Shown piece after piece: positions 1 through 8,698 of a stretch of 64,000 nt of DNA. Made by a program: the position numbers and the translations under genes. The stretch covers positions 87,664 through 151,663 of the forward strand of contig DASRER010000014.1 in the NCBI GenBank assembly GCA_035651995.1, written 5' to 3'. Below the pieces are notes generated by a model. That model was not told the DNA's origin, searched no databases, and saw nothing but the letters and a program-made list of their open reading frames with translations. Origin of the DNA: Terriglobales bacterium. Its GTDB lineage: Bacteria > Acidobacteriota > Terriglobia > Terriglobales > Acidobacteriaceae. Positions within the stretch are counted from its first letter, which is position 1. Each line of letters starts with the position of its first letter.

Positions 1-127
1 GCTGATCGGAAAAATCTACACGGCCCGACAGCCCTGGCTTGACGTAAGTCACTGAAATCAAAGGCTGGCGGATGGCAGCCTCCGTGCCCTTTCAAGGGTG
101 ATTTGGAACGTGTTCGGGAGGTAAGCC

Positions 128-847
128 ATGAAGCGACTTACCGGTCTTTCCTTGATTGTTTTGCTGGCGGCGGTGCTGTTCACGACCGCGTGCGGACAGC
201 ATCTTGCGCCGGATTCGGATGCGGCCACCACGGCCAGCGACGCCTCGTCGTCGCAGCCGGCGCCGTTTAACGACAACTCCGACAAGACGAAGCAGGAGAG
301 CCTGCTTCAGCGGCTGCTGCCCAAGTCGATGCAGCCGGCGATAACGGTGCCGGCGGGAACGCCGATTGCCGTGCGGTTGCAGGCAACGGTCTCCAGCGAA
401 TCGGCGGTTTCAGGCCAGATGTTCGACGCGGTGCTGGCCGAGCCCCTGGTGGTTGACGGCAAGACAGTGGCGCCGGCGGGCGCGGCCGCAGTGGGCCGCG
501 TGGTCACCGCGAAGCGCTCCGGCCGGCTGAAGAGCCCGGGCTATCTGCGGCTCACGCTGGCTTCGGTGACGATTGACGGCAAGAGCGTTCCGGTGCAGAC
601 CTCGAGCATCTTCGCCGCGGGCGCATCGCACAAGAAGCGCAATTTCGCGCTCATCGGCGGAGGCGCCGGAGCGGGCGCGCTCATTGGCGCGCTGGCCGGC
701 GGAGGCAAGGGTGCGCTGATCGGCAGCGCCATCGGCGCGGCCGGCGGCACCGGTACGGCGTACGTCACCGGAAAGAAAGATGTGGCGTTTGCCGCCGAGC
801 GGCGGTTGACGTTCCGGCTGATGCAGCCCGTCAATTCACGGGGCTAA
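128..847 (+). CDS. Lipoprotein with C-terminal glycine zipper, function unknown
   Basis: 239 aa. The N-terminus has a Lys/Arg start, a hydrophobic stretch and a lipobox-like TTAC with Cys at about residue 22, so a lipidated envelope protein is expected. Residues 30-65 are Ser/Thr/Asp-rich linker. Residues 70-165 look like a small beta-rich domain. Residues 172-212 form a Gly/Ala-rich zipper (repeats of the GGAGAGALIGAL type), a membrane-associating motif seen in outer-membrane lipoproteins. The ATG follows GGGAGG with good spacing. A strong hairpin terminator lies 40 bp after the stop, so the gene is probably monocistronic. No catalytic motif is visible. Confidence 0.85.
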   Translation: MKRLTGLSLIVLLAAVLFTTACGQHLAPDSDAATTASDASSSQPAPFNDNSDKTKQESLLQRLLPKSMQPAITVPAGTPIAVRLQATVSSESAVSGQMFDAVLAEPLVVDGKTVAPAGAAAVGRVVTAKRSGRLKSPGYLRLTLASVTIDGKSVPVQTSSIFAAGASHKKRNFALIGGGAGAGALIGALAGGGKGALIGSAIGAAGGTGTAYVTGKKDVAFAAERRLTFRLMQPVNSRG

Positions 848-887
848 GGAAAAGTAAGGGCAAAGAAAGCGTCAAGCTGAAATGAGA

Positions 888-918
888 GCGAGCCCGGGGG
901 TTCCCGGGCCCGCTTTTT
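888..918 (+). terminator. Rho-independent terminator after the lipoprotein gene
   Basis: An 11-bp GC-rich stem (888-898 with 903-913, one mismatch) and a GGTT loop are followed by five T residues. Confidence 0.85.
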
Positions 919-1186
919 CCATTTAGGAACCAACTCACGCGATGATTCCCAATTCGGGAAGTCCCGATTAATCAGGTAGATGCCATGCCTGACGCATCAT
1001 TGCGTTTCATTTTGGGAACCACGTCGCATTAAAGTCCACCCAAGCACGGCGTCGTTCTCGAGACTAACTCGCTGCTTTGCGGGGAGTTAGCTGCGTCGAG
1101 CTCAAATCGGAACGCGACCTGCGAAGAGGGACAGCAGTAAATCTTCAGTGTGTGCGGCCCGAAAGGGCACGGGGGCGACGTCCAGC
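919..1186. other. Leader region before the sigma-54 activator
   Basis: No gene is seen. It holds a small dyad TCGGGA-AG-TCCCGA at 954-967 that could be an operator. A perfect 7-bp inverted repeat CTAACTC/GAGTTAG (1064-1070 with 1084-1090) could fold in the mRNA leader. I found no convincing -24/-12 or -35/-10 promoter. Confidence 0.4.
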
Positions 1187-2584
1187 ATGGCGGCGAATTC
1201 CAGATCGGCTCCGGACGGGACCGCGGCAGTTGGGCTTCGTCTCGTGTTGCTCGGTCCCGGCGACACGTTGCGGGAGGCGGCGCGCGAATTGGCGCCTTCG
1301 GTGGGTTTCAGCGTGCAATCGTCGGCGCGTTCGGACGATGTGCTGCGGCTGCTGGAGGCGCAGCGGGTGGATGCGCTCATCGTGGAATCGACGGCGAGCG
1401 ACGGGACGCTGCTCGACCTGCTTCGTGAGATCAAGACGCGGCGCCCGGACTGCGAAGTGGTGGTCATCAGCGAGAGCGCCTCGGTGTCGCTGGCGGTGCA
1501 GGCGGTCAAGCTGGGGGCCTATGACTTCCTGCCCAAGCCTTTCGACCTGCAGGACCTGAACGCACTGCTGCAGCGGCTGGCGGCGCACGTCCGCATGACG
1601 CAGGAGAGCCGGCTGCTGCGCGACAGCATGCGGACGCGGCAGGGCTTCGGCTCCATCGTGGGGCGCTCGCCGGAGATGGAGAAGCTCTACCGCATCATCT
1701 CCAAGGCGGCGTTCAGCACGCATCCGGTGCTGGTGCTGGGCGAAAGCGGGACCGGGAAGGAGCTGGTGGCGCGCTCCATCCATTATTCAGGGCCGAACCA
1801 GGACAAGCCGTTCATCCCGGTGGACTGCGGATCGCTGGTGCCGACGCTGATCGAAAGCGAGTTGTTCGGTTACGTCCGCGGAGCGTTCACGGGCGCGGTG
1901 CGCTCGAAGGAGGGGCTGCTCTCGATCGCCAACGGCGGCACGGTATTTCTCGACGAGGTCGGCGAGCTTCCGGTGGACTTGCAGGCGAAGCTGCTGCGCG
2001 CGCTGCAGGAGAAGGAAATCCGGCCGGTGGGCAGCACGCACTCGGTGAAGATTGATGTCCGAGTCCTGGCCGCGACCAATCGCGATCTGGAAACAGCGGT
2101 GGAGAAGGGCGCCTTCCGCAAGGACCTGTTCTACCGCCTGAATGTGCTGACGCTGCGCATTCCGCCCCTGCGCGAACGCCGCGGCGACATTCCCATGCTG
2201 GCCGAGTATTTCCTGGAGCGGATCACGAATGCGGGCGGCGGTCCGCGGACGATCTCCAGCGAGGCGATGGAACTGCTGATGGCCTACGACTGGCCGGGCA
2301 ACGTGCGCGAACTGGAAAACTGCATTGAGCGCGCCTGCGCCATGAGTTCCGGGCCGGGCCTGCATGTGGGCGACCTGCCGACATCAATCCAGAACTCGCG
2401 GCTCGGCGTGGCGCCGGTGGCAACAGACGCGAGCGGCATCGTGCCACTGCTCGAGCTGGAGCGGCGCGCGATTGTCTCGGCGCTGGAGCGGCTGAATGGC
2501 GACAAGCTGCTGGCGGCGCGCCTGCTGGGCATCGGCAAGACAACGCTGTATCGCAAGCTGAAGGAATATAGTTTCCGCGACTAG
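1187..2584 (+). CDS. Sigma-54-dependent transcriptional activator with degenerate receiver domain
   Basis: 465 aa from the ATG chosen here; a GTG at 1148 would add 13 residues. The order is receiver-like domain (about 16-125), AAA+ sigma-54 interaction domain (about 155-380) and Fis-type helix-turn-helix (last 45 residues). The AAA+ part is complete: Walker A GESGTGKE, the GAFTGA loop that contacts sigma-54, Walker B FLDEVGEL and the arginine region LRERRGD. The receiver is not canonical: the N-terminal acidic pair is replaced by Gly-Pro, and the residue at the phospho-acceptor Asp position is Glu (residue 67 here), although LPKPF keeps the conserved Lys. It may therefore work without phosphorylation. 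No histidine kinase is adjacent, and the target genes are unknown. Confidence 0.93.
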   Translation: MAANSRSAPDGTAAVGLRLVLLGPGDTLREAARELAPSVGFSVQSSARSDDVLRLLEAQRVDALIVESTASDGTLLDLLREIKTRRPDCEVVVISESASVSLAVQAVKLGAYDFLPKPFDLQDLNALLQRLAAHVRMTQESRLLRDSMRTRQGFGSIVGRSPEMEKLYRIISKAAFSTHPVLVLGESGTGKELVARSIHYSGPNQDKPFIPVDCGSLVPTLIESELFGYVRGAFTGAVRSKEGLLSIANGGTVFLDEVGELPVDLQAKLLRALQEKEIRPVGSTHSVKIDVRVLAATNRDLETAVEKGAFRKDLFYRLNVLTLRIPPLRERRGDIPMLAEYFLERITNAGGGPRTISSEAMELLMAYDWPGNVRELENCIERACAMSSGPGLHVGDLPTSIQNSRLGVAPVATDASGIVPLLELERRAIVSALERLNGDKLLAARLLGIGKTTLYRKLKEYSFRD

Positions 2585-2703
2585 ACGCCCCGGATTGAAT
2601 CTATACCGTTCCACAACGGGACGCGGCAGGCTGGCCGCCGCACGGCAAGGGCAGTGTTTTCAGTCGGAGCACAACTGGCCTGCGGTTTGCATGTCACCGG
2701 GAC

Positions 2704-3186
2704 ATGATTCTCGTCATAGGACTGCACGGTGGAGCAGAGAAGTGCGCGACGGCGCTCTCGGGCGCGCTCGGGCAGCCGGTGGACACGGCGCACGCGATGC
2801 AGGCGGCTGTTGCATTGGCGCGCGCGAACGAGTATGCCGCCGTAGTGATGGACCAGCAGATGCTCGACCGCGAGGGGCCGGGCGTGGAGACGCTGTTCCG
2901 TTACACGAAAACGGCGGTACCGGTGCTGGTGAACATGGCCATCTCCAGCGCCGACCGGGTACTGCGGGAAGTCCGCTCGGCGCTGCAGCGGCGCGACCGC
3001 GAGCAAGCGGCCGCGCTCGATGCTGCCGCGCGCACGCTGCGTACCGAGCTGAAAGGGGACATTACCGGCATCCTGCTGTCGTCACAGCTTGCGCTCAACG
3101 ATCCCGCCTTGCCTGCGACGGCGCAAGCGCGCCTGCGTTCGGTGTGCATGCTCGCCGAGAAAATGCGCGCGCGTCTGGAAGCCTGA
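2704..3186 (+). CDS. Small receiver-like protein with a degenerate HisKA-like C-terminus
   Basis: 160 aa. Residues 1-95 follow a CheY-like pattern: MILVIGL first strand, VVMDQQM with an Asp at the acceptor position, and a later VPVLVNMA strand. Residues 108-130 (TELKGDITGILLSSQLAL) resemble the HisKA dimerisation helix of hybrid kinases, but the phosphorylatable His is replaced by Thr. No ATPase domain follows. It lies 119 bp downstream of the sigma-54 activator on the same strand and could be a partner or adaptor; that is inference. No strong Shine-Dalgarno is seen. Confidence 0.75.
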   Translation: MILVIGLHGGAEKCATALSGALGQPVDTAHAMQAAVALARANEYAAVVMDQQMLDREGPGVETLFRYTKTAVPVLVNMAISSADRVLREVRSALQRRDREQAAALDAAARTLRTELKGDITGILLSSQLALNDPALPATAQARLRSVCMLAEKMRARLEA

Positions 3187-3362
3187 TCACGCCCCGCCGT
3201 TGATGCGTCAAGGCGCGCCGCAGTGCGCCGCCGCACTTCCGGCGTTGTCGCCCGCGTTCAGCCCATCCGCACGCAAGTCCTTGCAAGGGCAACGCCCAAA
3301 ATACGCCAGCATCTAACCTTGCGTTCGGCAAAGGCCGCATCGGTCGCGGCCATTTACAGGAA

Positions 3363-4220
3363 TTGAGACGATTGCGCATTTTGCTTCAACCCAACGCACC
3401 GTCACCAACATCGACCCCAGTAACTGAGAAGGAGGCGCCGGCCTCGCTCGCGGCGACTGCGCTGGAAACCGAACGCGCGGCGCTGGAGCGCCGCGTGGCC
3501 GAGCTCGGGGACTGGTTCCACAACCTGGACCTGCACGGCGTGGCCACTGCGCCCAATCACTTCCTCGGGGACTATCCACGGGTGAAGTGGAAGAGTCTTG
3601 CAGCGTCGATTCCCGCCGACCTGACGGGCGCGACCGTTCTCGACGTGGGCTGCAACGGCGGCTTCTATTCGGTGGAGATGAAGCGGCGCGGCGCCGAGCG
3701 CGTGCTCGGCATCGACGTGGACCAGCGTTACCTGGCGCAAGCGCGCTTTGCCGCCGAAACCCTGGGACTGGAGATCGAGTTCGAAACGCGCTCGGTGTAC
3801 GAGGTGGACCAGATCGCGGGGCAGTTCGACTACGTCCTCTTTATGGGCGTCCTGTACCACCTGCGATATCCGATGTTCGCGCTCGACAAGGTGGTGAAGA
3901 AGGTCGGCCGCCAGCTCATCTTCCAAACCATGGTGCGCGGCTCGGAGAACGCACGCGCATGGGAGAAGGACTATCACTTCTGGAACAAAGGCGTGTTCGC
4001 CGACCCGGATTTTCCCTGCATGTATTTCGTGGAGCACTCCTACGCGGGAGATCCGACGAACTGGTGGATCCCCAACCGCGGCGCAGCGGAGGCCATGCTG
4101 CGCAGCTCCGGGCTGGAGATCGTGGCGCATCCGGAGGCGGAGACATGGATCTGCGAGCCGCGCACGGCGCGGCGCAATGGGCGCTACGTGCTCGATCTAG
4201 AGCTGGAAGGAACGCTGTGA
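3363..4220 (+). CDS. SAM-dependent methyltransferase, first gene of the glycan operon
   Basis: 285 aa if the TTG at 3363 is used; TTG 3372 is 10 nt from AGGA and may be the true start. Class I Rossmann methyltransferase: VLDVGCNGGFYSVEM is the SAM-binding motif I (about residues 92-105), GIDVD the acidic loop, and YVLFMGVLYHLRYP a later motif. The fold and FFxxGVLYHL-type signature recall CmoB, but the conserved WWIPN segment points to a separate family (TIGR04290 from memory) found next to glycosyltransferases. The likely role is O- or N-methylation of a sugar or glycan. It is followed after 34 bp by the glycosidase gene. Confidence 0.88.
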   Translation: MRRLRILLQPNAPSPTSTPVTEKEAPASLAATALETERAALERRVAELGDWFHNLDLHGVATAPNHFLGDYPRVKWKSLAASIPADLTGATVLDVGCNGGFYSVEMKRRGAERVLGIDVDQRYLAQARFAAETLGLEIEFETRSVYEVDQIAGQFDYVLFMGVLYHLRYPMFALDKVVKKVGRQLIFQTMVRGSENARAWEKDYHFWNKGVFADPDFPCMYFVEHSYAGDPTNWWIPNRGAAEAMLRSSGLEIVAHPEAETWICEPRTARRNGRYVLDLELEGTL

Positions 4221-4254
4221 TGCTGCCCGCCGGCATGGCTGCCAAGGAGGTCCC

Positions 4255-5166
4255 GTGGTTGAGGCGGTGATGCTCTGGAACGAGCCCAACAACCTTTCGC
4301 ACTGGGATTTCAAGATCGATCCCGACTGGCGAATGTTTGCCGAGATGGCGATCGCGGGAGCGCGAGCGATCCGCCGGACGCATCCCGGGCTGAAGCTGGT
4401 GCTGGGAGGCATTTCGCCGATCGATGCGAATTTCATCCGGCTGCTGGGCGGCCACGGCGTGCTGGACCACGTGGACGTGGTGGCGGTGCACGGCTTTCCG
4501 CTGGACTGGAACCACTGGAAGATCGGCGAATGGCCGGCCAAGCTGGAGGAGATTCGCGCGGTGACGCCGCTGCCGGTGTGGGTGTCGGAAGCGGGCGCGT
4601 CGTCGTTCGGGGCGGAAGAAGTGCAGGTGTTCGGGCTGGAGCGCACCGCCGAGCTGCTGCTGCCGCAGGTGGAACGCGTTCACTGGTACAGCCTGTTTGA
4701 CCTTCCCGCCACGTGGACGGCGACAACGCGCCACAAGGAGTCGGAGGGGAGCGCTTACTACCGGCACTATTACATGGGCCTGGTGCGCGAAGACGGAACG
4801 CCCAAGCCGGCGGCCGAACGTTTTCCTGAAGGAATGGGAATCTGCCAGTGGTTCCACTTCGAAGATCCACGGCTGGATGCAGCGGTGGGGTGGATGCGCA
4901 AGCTGGGTGCGCGGCGTCTGCGCACCGGAATCAGCTGGGCGGATTGGTTCCGGCCGAATGCGGAGGCGTGGTTCGACCGGCAGATGGCGGCATTGGAGGA
5001 CTTTGACGTCACGCTCACGCTGTGTTTCACGCCCGAGCACTTGGGCATTGCTCCCCACTACACCAGCCCGCCCAAGAACGCGCAGGACTTTGCCGACTTT
5101 GCCAGGTGGGCGGTTGGGCGTTATGCGGGCGCCGGGGCGGCCGCCTGCGGCGGAGGCGGACGATGA
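4255..5166 (+). CDS. Clan-A glycosidase-like protein with rearranged barrel order
   Basis: 303 aa, GTG start 4 nt after AAGGAGG. Glu10 in WNEPNN matches the acid/base Glu at the end of strand 4 in clan-A (GH39/GH5-like) glycosidases, and Glu112 in VWVSEAG matches the nucleophile at strand 7. The protein thus starts just before strand 4. Residues 195-290 (ARRLRTGISWADWF, LTLCFTPEHLG, HYTSPP) look like strands 1-3 of the same barrel placed at the C-terminus, which suggests circular permutation. There is no signal peptide, so it should act in the cytoplasm. The C-terminus is a Gly/Ala tail whose last 4 nt overlap the next start (ATGA). Confidence 0.8.
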   Translation: MVEAVMLWNEPNNLSHWDFKIDPDWRMFAEMAIAGARAIRRTHPGLKLVLGGISPIDANFIRLLGGHGVLDHVDVVAVHGFPLDWNHWKIGEWPAKLEEIRAVTPLPVWVSEAGASSFGAEEVQVFGLERTAELLLPQVERVHWYSLFDLPATWTATTRHKESEGSAYYRHYYMGLVREDGTPKPAAERFPEGMGICQWFHFEDPRLDAAVGWMRKLGARRLRTGISWADWFRPNAEAWFDRQMAALEDFDVTLTLCFTPEHLGIAPHYTSPPKNAQDFADFARWAVGRYAGAGAAACGGGGR

Positions 5167-6281
5167 GCCGCCGCGTGCTGGTCACAGGTGGCGCCGGGTT
5201 CGTGGGTTCGCACATGGTGGACGCCCTGCTGGCGCGCGGTGACGAAGTCACGGTATTCGACAGCCTGTCGCCGCAGGTGCACGGCGCGGCGTTCCCGCGG
5301 TACCTGGCGCGCGAAGCCGAGTTCGTGCGCGGCGACATGCGCGACATCCGCGCGCTGCGTCGCGTCGTACGCGGGCAGGATGCCGTGTTTCATCTTGCGG
5401 CTGCCGTTGGCGTCGGGCAATCGATGTACGAGATCACACACTACGTGGGCGCGAACACGCAGGGAACGGCGAACCTGTTGCAGGCGATCCTCGACGAGCG
5501 GCGCCCGCTGGAGAAGCTGGTGGTGGCCTCTTCGATGTCGATTTACGGCGAGGGGCAGTACCGGTGTGATGCCTGCGGTCCGGTCGCGCCGCCGCCGCGC
5601 CCGGCGCTGCAATTACGCGCGCATGACTGGGAGGCGCTGTGTCCGGCGTGCGGAAGTGTGCTTGCGCCGGTCGCCACGGACGAGAGCAAGCCGCTGCAGT
5701 GCACGTCGTACTACGCGCTCTCAAAAAAAGACCAGGAGGAAATGGTCCTGCTCTTCGGGCGCACGTATGGCGTGCCGGCGGTGGCGCTGCGGTACTTCAA
5801 CATCTACGGCACGCGGCAGGCGCTTTCCAACCCGTACACGGGTGTGGCGGCGATCTTCGCAGCGCGGCTGCTGAACCGGCGCGCGCCGCTGGTATTCGAA
5901 GACGGCAAGCAGACGCGCGACTTCGTGAGCGTGCACGATGTCGTGGCCGCCAATCTGCTGGCACTGGACAGCGCGACGGCCGATCAGCAGGCCATCAACA
6001 TCGGGTGCGGCGAGCCGGTGACCATCCGCGAAGTGGCGGAGGTGCTGGCGGAGGCCCTGAACATCGAGACGATGCCCGAGATCACGGGCAAGTATCGCGC
6101 CGGCGACATTCGGCATTGTTTCGCCGACATTGCGCGGGCGCGGCAACTCCTGGGCTACGAGCCCAGGCATACGTTCCGCAGCGGCGTGGGCGAGCTGGTG
6201 CAGTGGCTGGGCTCGCAGTCAGCAGAAGACCACGCCGCGGAAGCGGCACAACAGCTCAACGCGTATGGTCTGACGGCCTGA
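5163..6281 (+). CDS. NAD-dependent sugar-nucleotide epimerase/dehydratase with zinc-ribbon insertion
   Basis: 372 aa. Extended SDR: NAD-binding GGAGFVG at residues 9-15, SSMSIYG strand, catalytic YALSK (Tyr184, Lys188), and RYFNIYGTRQ in the substrate region. Between the catalytic Ser and Tyr sits an insert with Cys135-x2-Cys138 and Cys160-x2-Cys163, a probable zinc ribbon. The same insert is remembered from dTDP-L-rhamnose 4-epimerase-like proteins, but the actual substrate cannot be read from the sequence. The start is fixed by the ATGA overlap with the glycosidase gene. Inference: it supplies an activated hexose or deoxyhexose to the operon's glycosyltransferases. Confidence 0.9.
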   Translation: MSRRVLVTGGAGFVGSHMVDALLARGDEVTVFDSLSPQVHGAAFPRYLAREAEFVRGDMRDIRALRRVVRGQDAVFHLAAAVGVGQSMYEITHYVGANTQGTANLLQAILDERRPLEKLVVASSMSIYGEGQYRCDACGPVAPPPRPALQLRAHDWEALCPACGSVLAPVATDESKPLQCTSYYALSKKDQEEMVLLFGRTYGVPAVALRYFNIYGTRQALSNPYTGVAAIFAARLLNRRAPLVFEDGKQTRDFVSVHDVVAANLLALDSATADQQAINIGCGEPVTIREVAEVLAEALNIETMPEITGKYRAGDIRHCFADIARARQLLGYEPRHTFRSGVGELVQWLGSQSAEDHAAEAAQQLNAYGLTA

Positions 6282-6308
6282 ACCAGCGCGGTGGCGTACG
6301 AGGGAGTT

Positions 6309-7412
6309 ATGGAAAGCAAAGACCGCGCTCGCTCTGTCCTCATTTTCGGTGGCGCAGGATTCATCGGCTCGAACTGGGCCCATCGGTTGCTGAAGACGAC
6401 CGGCGCCGCAATTCATATCTACGACAACCTTTCCCGTCCTGGGGTTCGCAACAATTTAGAGGGTCTGCGTGAAGCAGCCGGAAAATCGGGCCGGCTGAAG
6501 GTCACCGTGGCCGACGTGCGTGACGCGGCGCGGGTGGAGCGCGCCGTACGGCAGGCCACCGAGATCTATCACCTGGCCGCGCAGGTGGCGGTCACCAATT
6601 CGGTGACGAACCCGCGCTACGACTTCGAAGTGAATCTGATGGGCACGTTCAACGTGCTGGAAGCGGCGCGACGGGCAGGACGTCGTCCGTTTGTTCTGTT
6701 CACGTCCACCAACAAAGTCTACGGCAACCTGGAAACGCGGGCGCGGGTTGCGCGCGGGAAGCGCTGGGAATTCGTCGCGGGTGAGGGCGTGGACGAACGG
6801 CAACCGCTCGACCTGCACTCGCCCTATGGCTGCTCGAAAGGCGCGGCCGACCAGTACGTGCACGACTACGGGCGCATGTACGAGATTCCGACGGTGGTCT
6901 TCCGCATGTCGTGCGTAGCCGGACCGCGGCAATTCGGCAACGAAGACCAAGGCTGGGTCGCGCACTTTCTCTACTCGGCGCTGGCGGGAGCGCCGGTGAT
7001 CGTGTACGGCGACGGCCGGCAGCTGCGAGACGTTCTCTACGTGGACGACCTGCTGCGCGCGTTCGAAGCGGTGCGCGACAACCTGCACAGGACTCGGGGG
7101 CAGATATACAACGTGGGCGGCGGAGCGGAGAACACCATTTCGCTGCTCGAGCTGATGGAGCAGGTGGAACGGCTGACCGGCAAGCCGCTGGAATACGCCT
7201 TCGACGATCGGCGTCCCGGCGACCAACTGGTTTACGTGACGGACACGTCGAAACTGCAGCGCGATACCGGATGGAAGGCGCATGTGAATCCCGCGCTGAC
7301 GCTGGCACGGATCTACGACTGGTGGAAGCACAACCGCGAGCTGTTTCCGGTGGCGGCGCCGCGCCGCGCGGAAGTCGTGCCCTGGCCGCATATGTTGCCG
7401 AGGCCGGCATGA
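6309..7412 (+). CDS. NAD-dependent epimerase of the CDP-paratose 2-epimerase type
   Basis: 367 aa from ATG 6309 (a GTG at 6291 would add six residues; neither has ideal Shine-Dalgarno spacing). Extended SDR: GGAGFIG at 14-20, FTSTNKVYGN with the catalytic Thr/Ser region, and SPYGCSKGAAD with the YxxxK pair. FRMSCVAGPRQFGNEDQGW and DRRPGDQ are typical of CDP-tyvelose/paratose 2-epimerases. It probably converts a CDP- or other NDP-sugar, making a second donor besides the product of the preceding SDR. It overlaps the radical SAM gene by 4 nt. Confidence 0.88.
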   Translation: MESKDRARSVLIFGGAGFIGSNWAHRLLKTTGAAIHIYDNLSRPGVRNNLEGLREAAGKSGRLKVTVADVRDAARVERAVRQATEIYHLAAQVAVTNSVTNPRYDFEVNLMGTFNVLEAARRAGRRPFVLFTSTNKVYGNLETRARVARGKRWEFVAGEGVDERQPLDLHSPYGCSKGAADQYVHDYGRMYEIPTVVFRMSCVAGPRQFGNEDQGWVAHFLYSALAGAPVIVYGDGRQLRDVLYVDDLLRAFEAVRDNLHRTRGQIYNVGGGAENTISLLELMEQVERLTGKPLEYAFDDRRPGDQLVYVTDTSKLQRDTGWKAHVNPALTLARIYDWWKHNRELFPVAAPRRAEVVPWPHMLPRPA

Positions 7413-8698
7413 AGTACGCCTTGGTCAATCCGAACTGGAACTTTACCGGCTCGACCTATTTCGGTTGCGCTGATCCTCATCTTCCGCTGGAGCTGATGTT
7501 TGCGGCACAGCACCTGCAGCGCACAGGTCACGATGCGGTGCTCATCGATGCGCAACTGGAAAATCGGACGGCGGGAGAGGTGGGCGAGCAGGTGCGCGCG
7601 TTCGCGCCCGATTTCGTGGTGATCCCGACCGCGCCGTCGTACTTGTTCTGGCGGTGTCCGCCGCCCGAGCTGCGCGTGCCGCGGGAGTGGTTTGCGGCGG
7701 TGGCGCCGATGGGCGCGCTGCGAGTGGCGATCGGGCCGCATCCTTCCGCTACTCCGCTGGCAACTCTTCGCAAGCTGGAGTGCAACGTAGTCATGCGGGG
7801 CGAGCCGGACCATGCGCTGGCCGAGCTTGCTTCGAAGCCCTGGGGCGAAGTGCCGGGCGCGTGCTGGCGGGACGACGAGCGCGACCACGTCTCGCCCGAT
7901 CTCGCGGTGGTCGATATGAGGCAGCTTCCGTCCCTGGAGTTTGGCGGCTATCCGCTGGAGCTGCGGCGGCATCGGCATCACGTGTTTCAGGGCGAAGGGC
8001 GCGGGGCGGAGCTGGAGTTTGCGCGCGGGTGTCCGTGGTCGTGCAACTTCTGCAACAAGACGCTGTTCCGCAACAAATTCCGCGAGCGCGAGGTGAACGC
8101 CGTACTCGCCGAAGTGGACCAGCTGATCGCGCGCGGGATCGATTATGTGTACTTCATCGACGAAACTTTTGGCGCCGGCAAGAACGCGCGCCTTCTGCTG
8201 GAAGGGATGGCGGAGCGCAACATCAACATCGGTTTGCAGACGCGCATCGACCTGTGGAACGAAGAAGCGCTCGACCTGCTGCGGCGGGCACATTGCATTT
8301 CGGTGGAGTGCGGCATCGAGTCGATTACCGAGAGCGGCCGCGATGAGCTGAACAAAGGATGCGGCATGAGTAGCGAGAGGATGGCGGAGCTGCTCATCCA
8401 CGCGCGGACGCAGATTCCGTGGGTGCAGGCGAACCTGATCCTGACCGAGCATGACGATCGCGAGCAGATACGCGCGTTCCAGGAGCGGCTGAAGGCGCGC
8501 GGCGTTTGGGTGAGCGAGCCGGTGCCGATGTTTCCGTTTCCCGGCACGCCGCTGTATCAGCAGATGTTCGGCACGCCCGACGACCGCGCCTGGGAGCGCG
8601 CGCACCACTACTACACGTCGGCGTTCGCCGGCAAGGGATACAGCGACATTCAGGAGCAACGGCCCGCGGCGATCGAGGACCTGGAATGCACGTACTAG
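7409..8698 (+). CDS. B12-binding-type radical SAM enzyme of the glycan operon
   Basis: 429 aa. Residues 1-170 have the alternating alpha/beta layout of the cobalamin-binding domain found before many radical SAM domains (WNFTGSTYFG, VLIDAQ, FVVIPTAPSY, GPHPSATP), but no classical DxHxxG is present. The radical SAM core follows with Cys208-x3-Cys212-x2-Cys215 (CPWSCNFC) for the [4Fe-4S] cluster and the later strands YVYFIDETFG, GLQTRIDLW and SVECGIES. By analogy it may add a methyl group to an unreactive carbon or rearrange a sugar; the substrate is unknown. From memory it resembles TIGR04295, found with the same neighbours. It overlaps both flanking genes. Confidence 0.87.
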   Translation: MKYALVNPNWNFTGSTYFGCADPHLPLELMFAAQHLQRTGHDAVLIDAQLENRTAGEVGEQVRAFAPDFVVIPTAPSYLFWRCPPPELRVPREWFAAVAPMGALRVAIGPHPSATPLATLRKLECNVVMRGEPDHALAELASKPWGEVPGACWRDDERDHVSPDLAVVDMRQLPSLEFGGYPLELRRHRHHVFQGEGRGAELEFARGCPWSCNFCNKTLFRNKFREREVNAVLAEVDQLIARGIDYVYFIDETFGAGKNARLLLEGMAERNINIGLQTRIDLWNEEALDLLRRAHCISVECGIESITESGRDELNKGCGMSSERMAELLIHARTQIPWVQANLILTEHDDREQIRAFQERLKARGVWVSEPVPMFPFPGTPLYQQMFGTPDDRAWERAHHYYTSAFAGKGYSDIQEQRPAAIEDLECTY

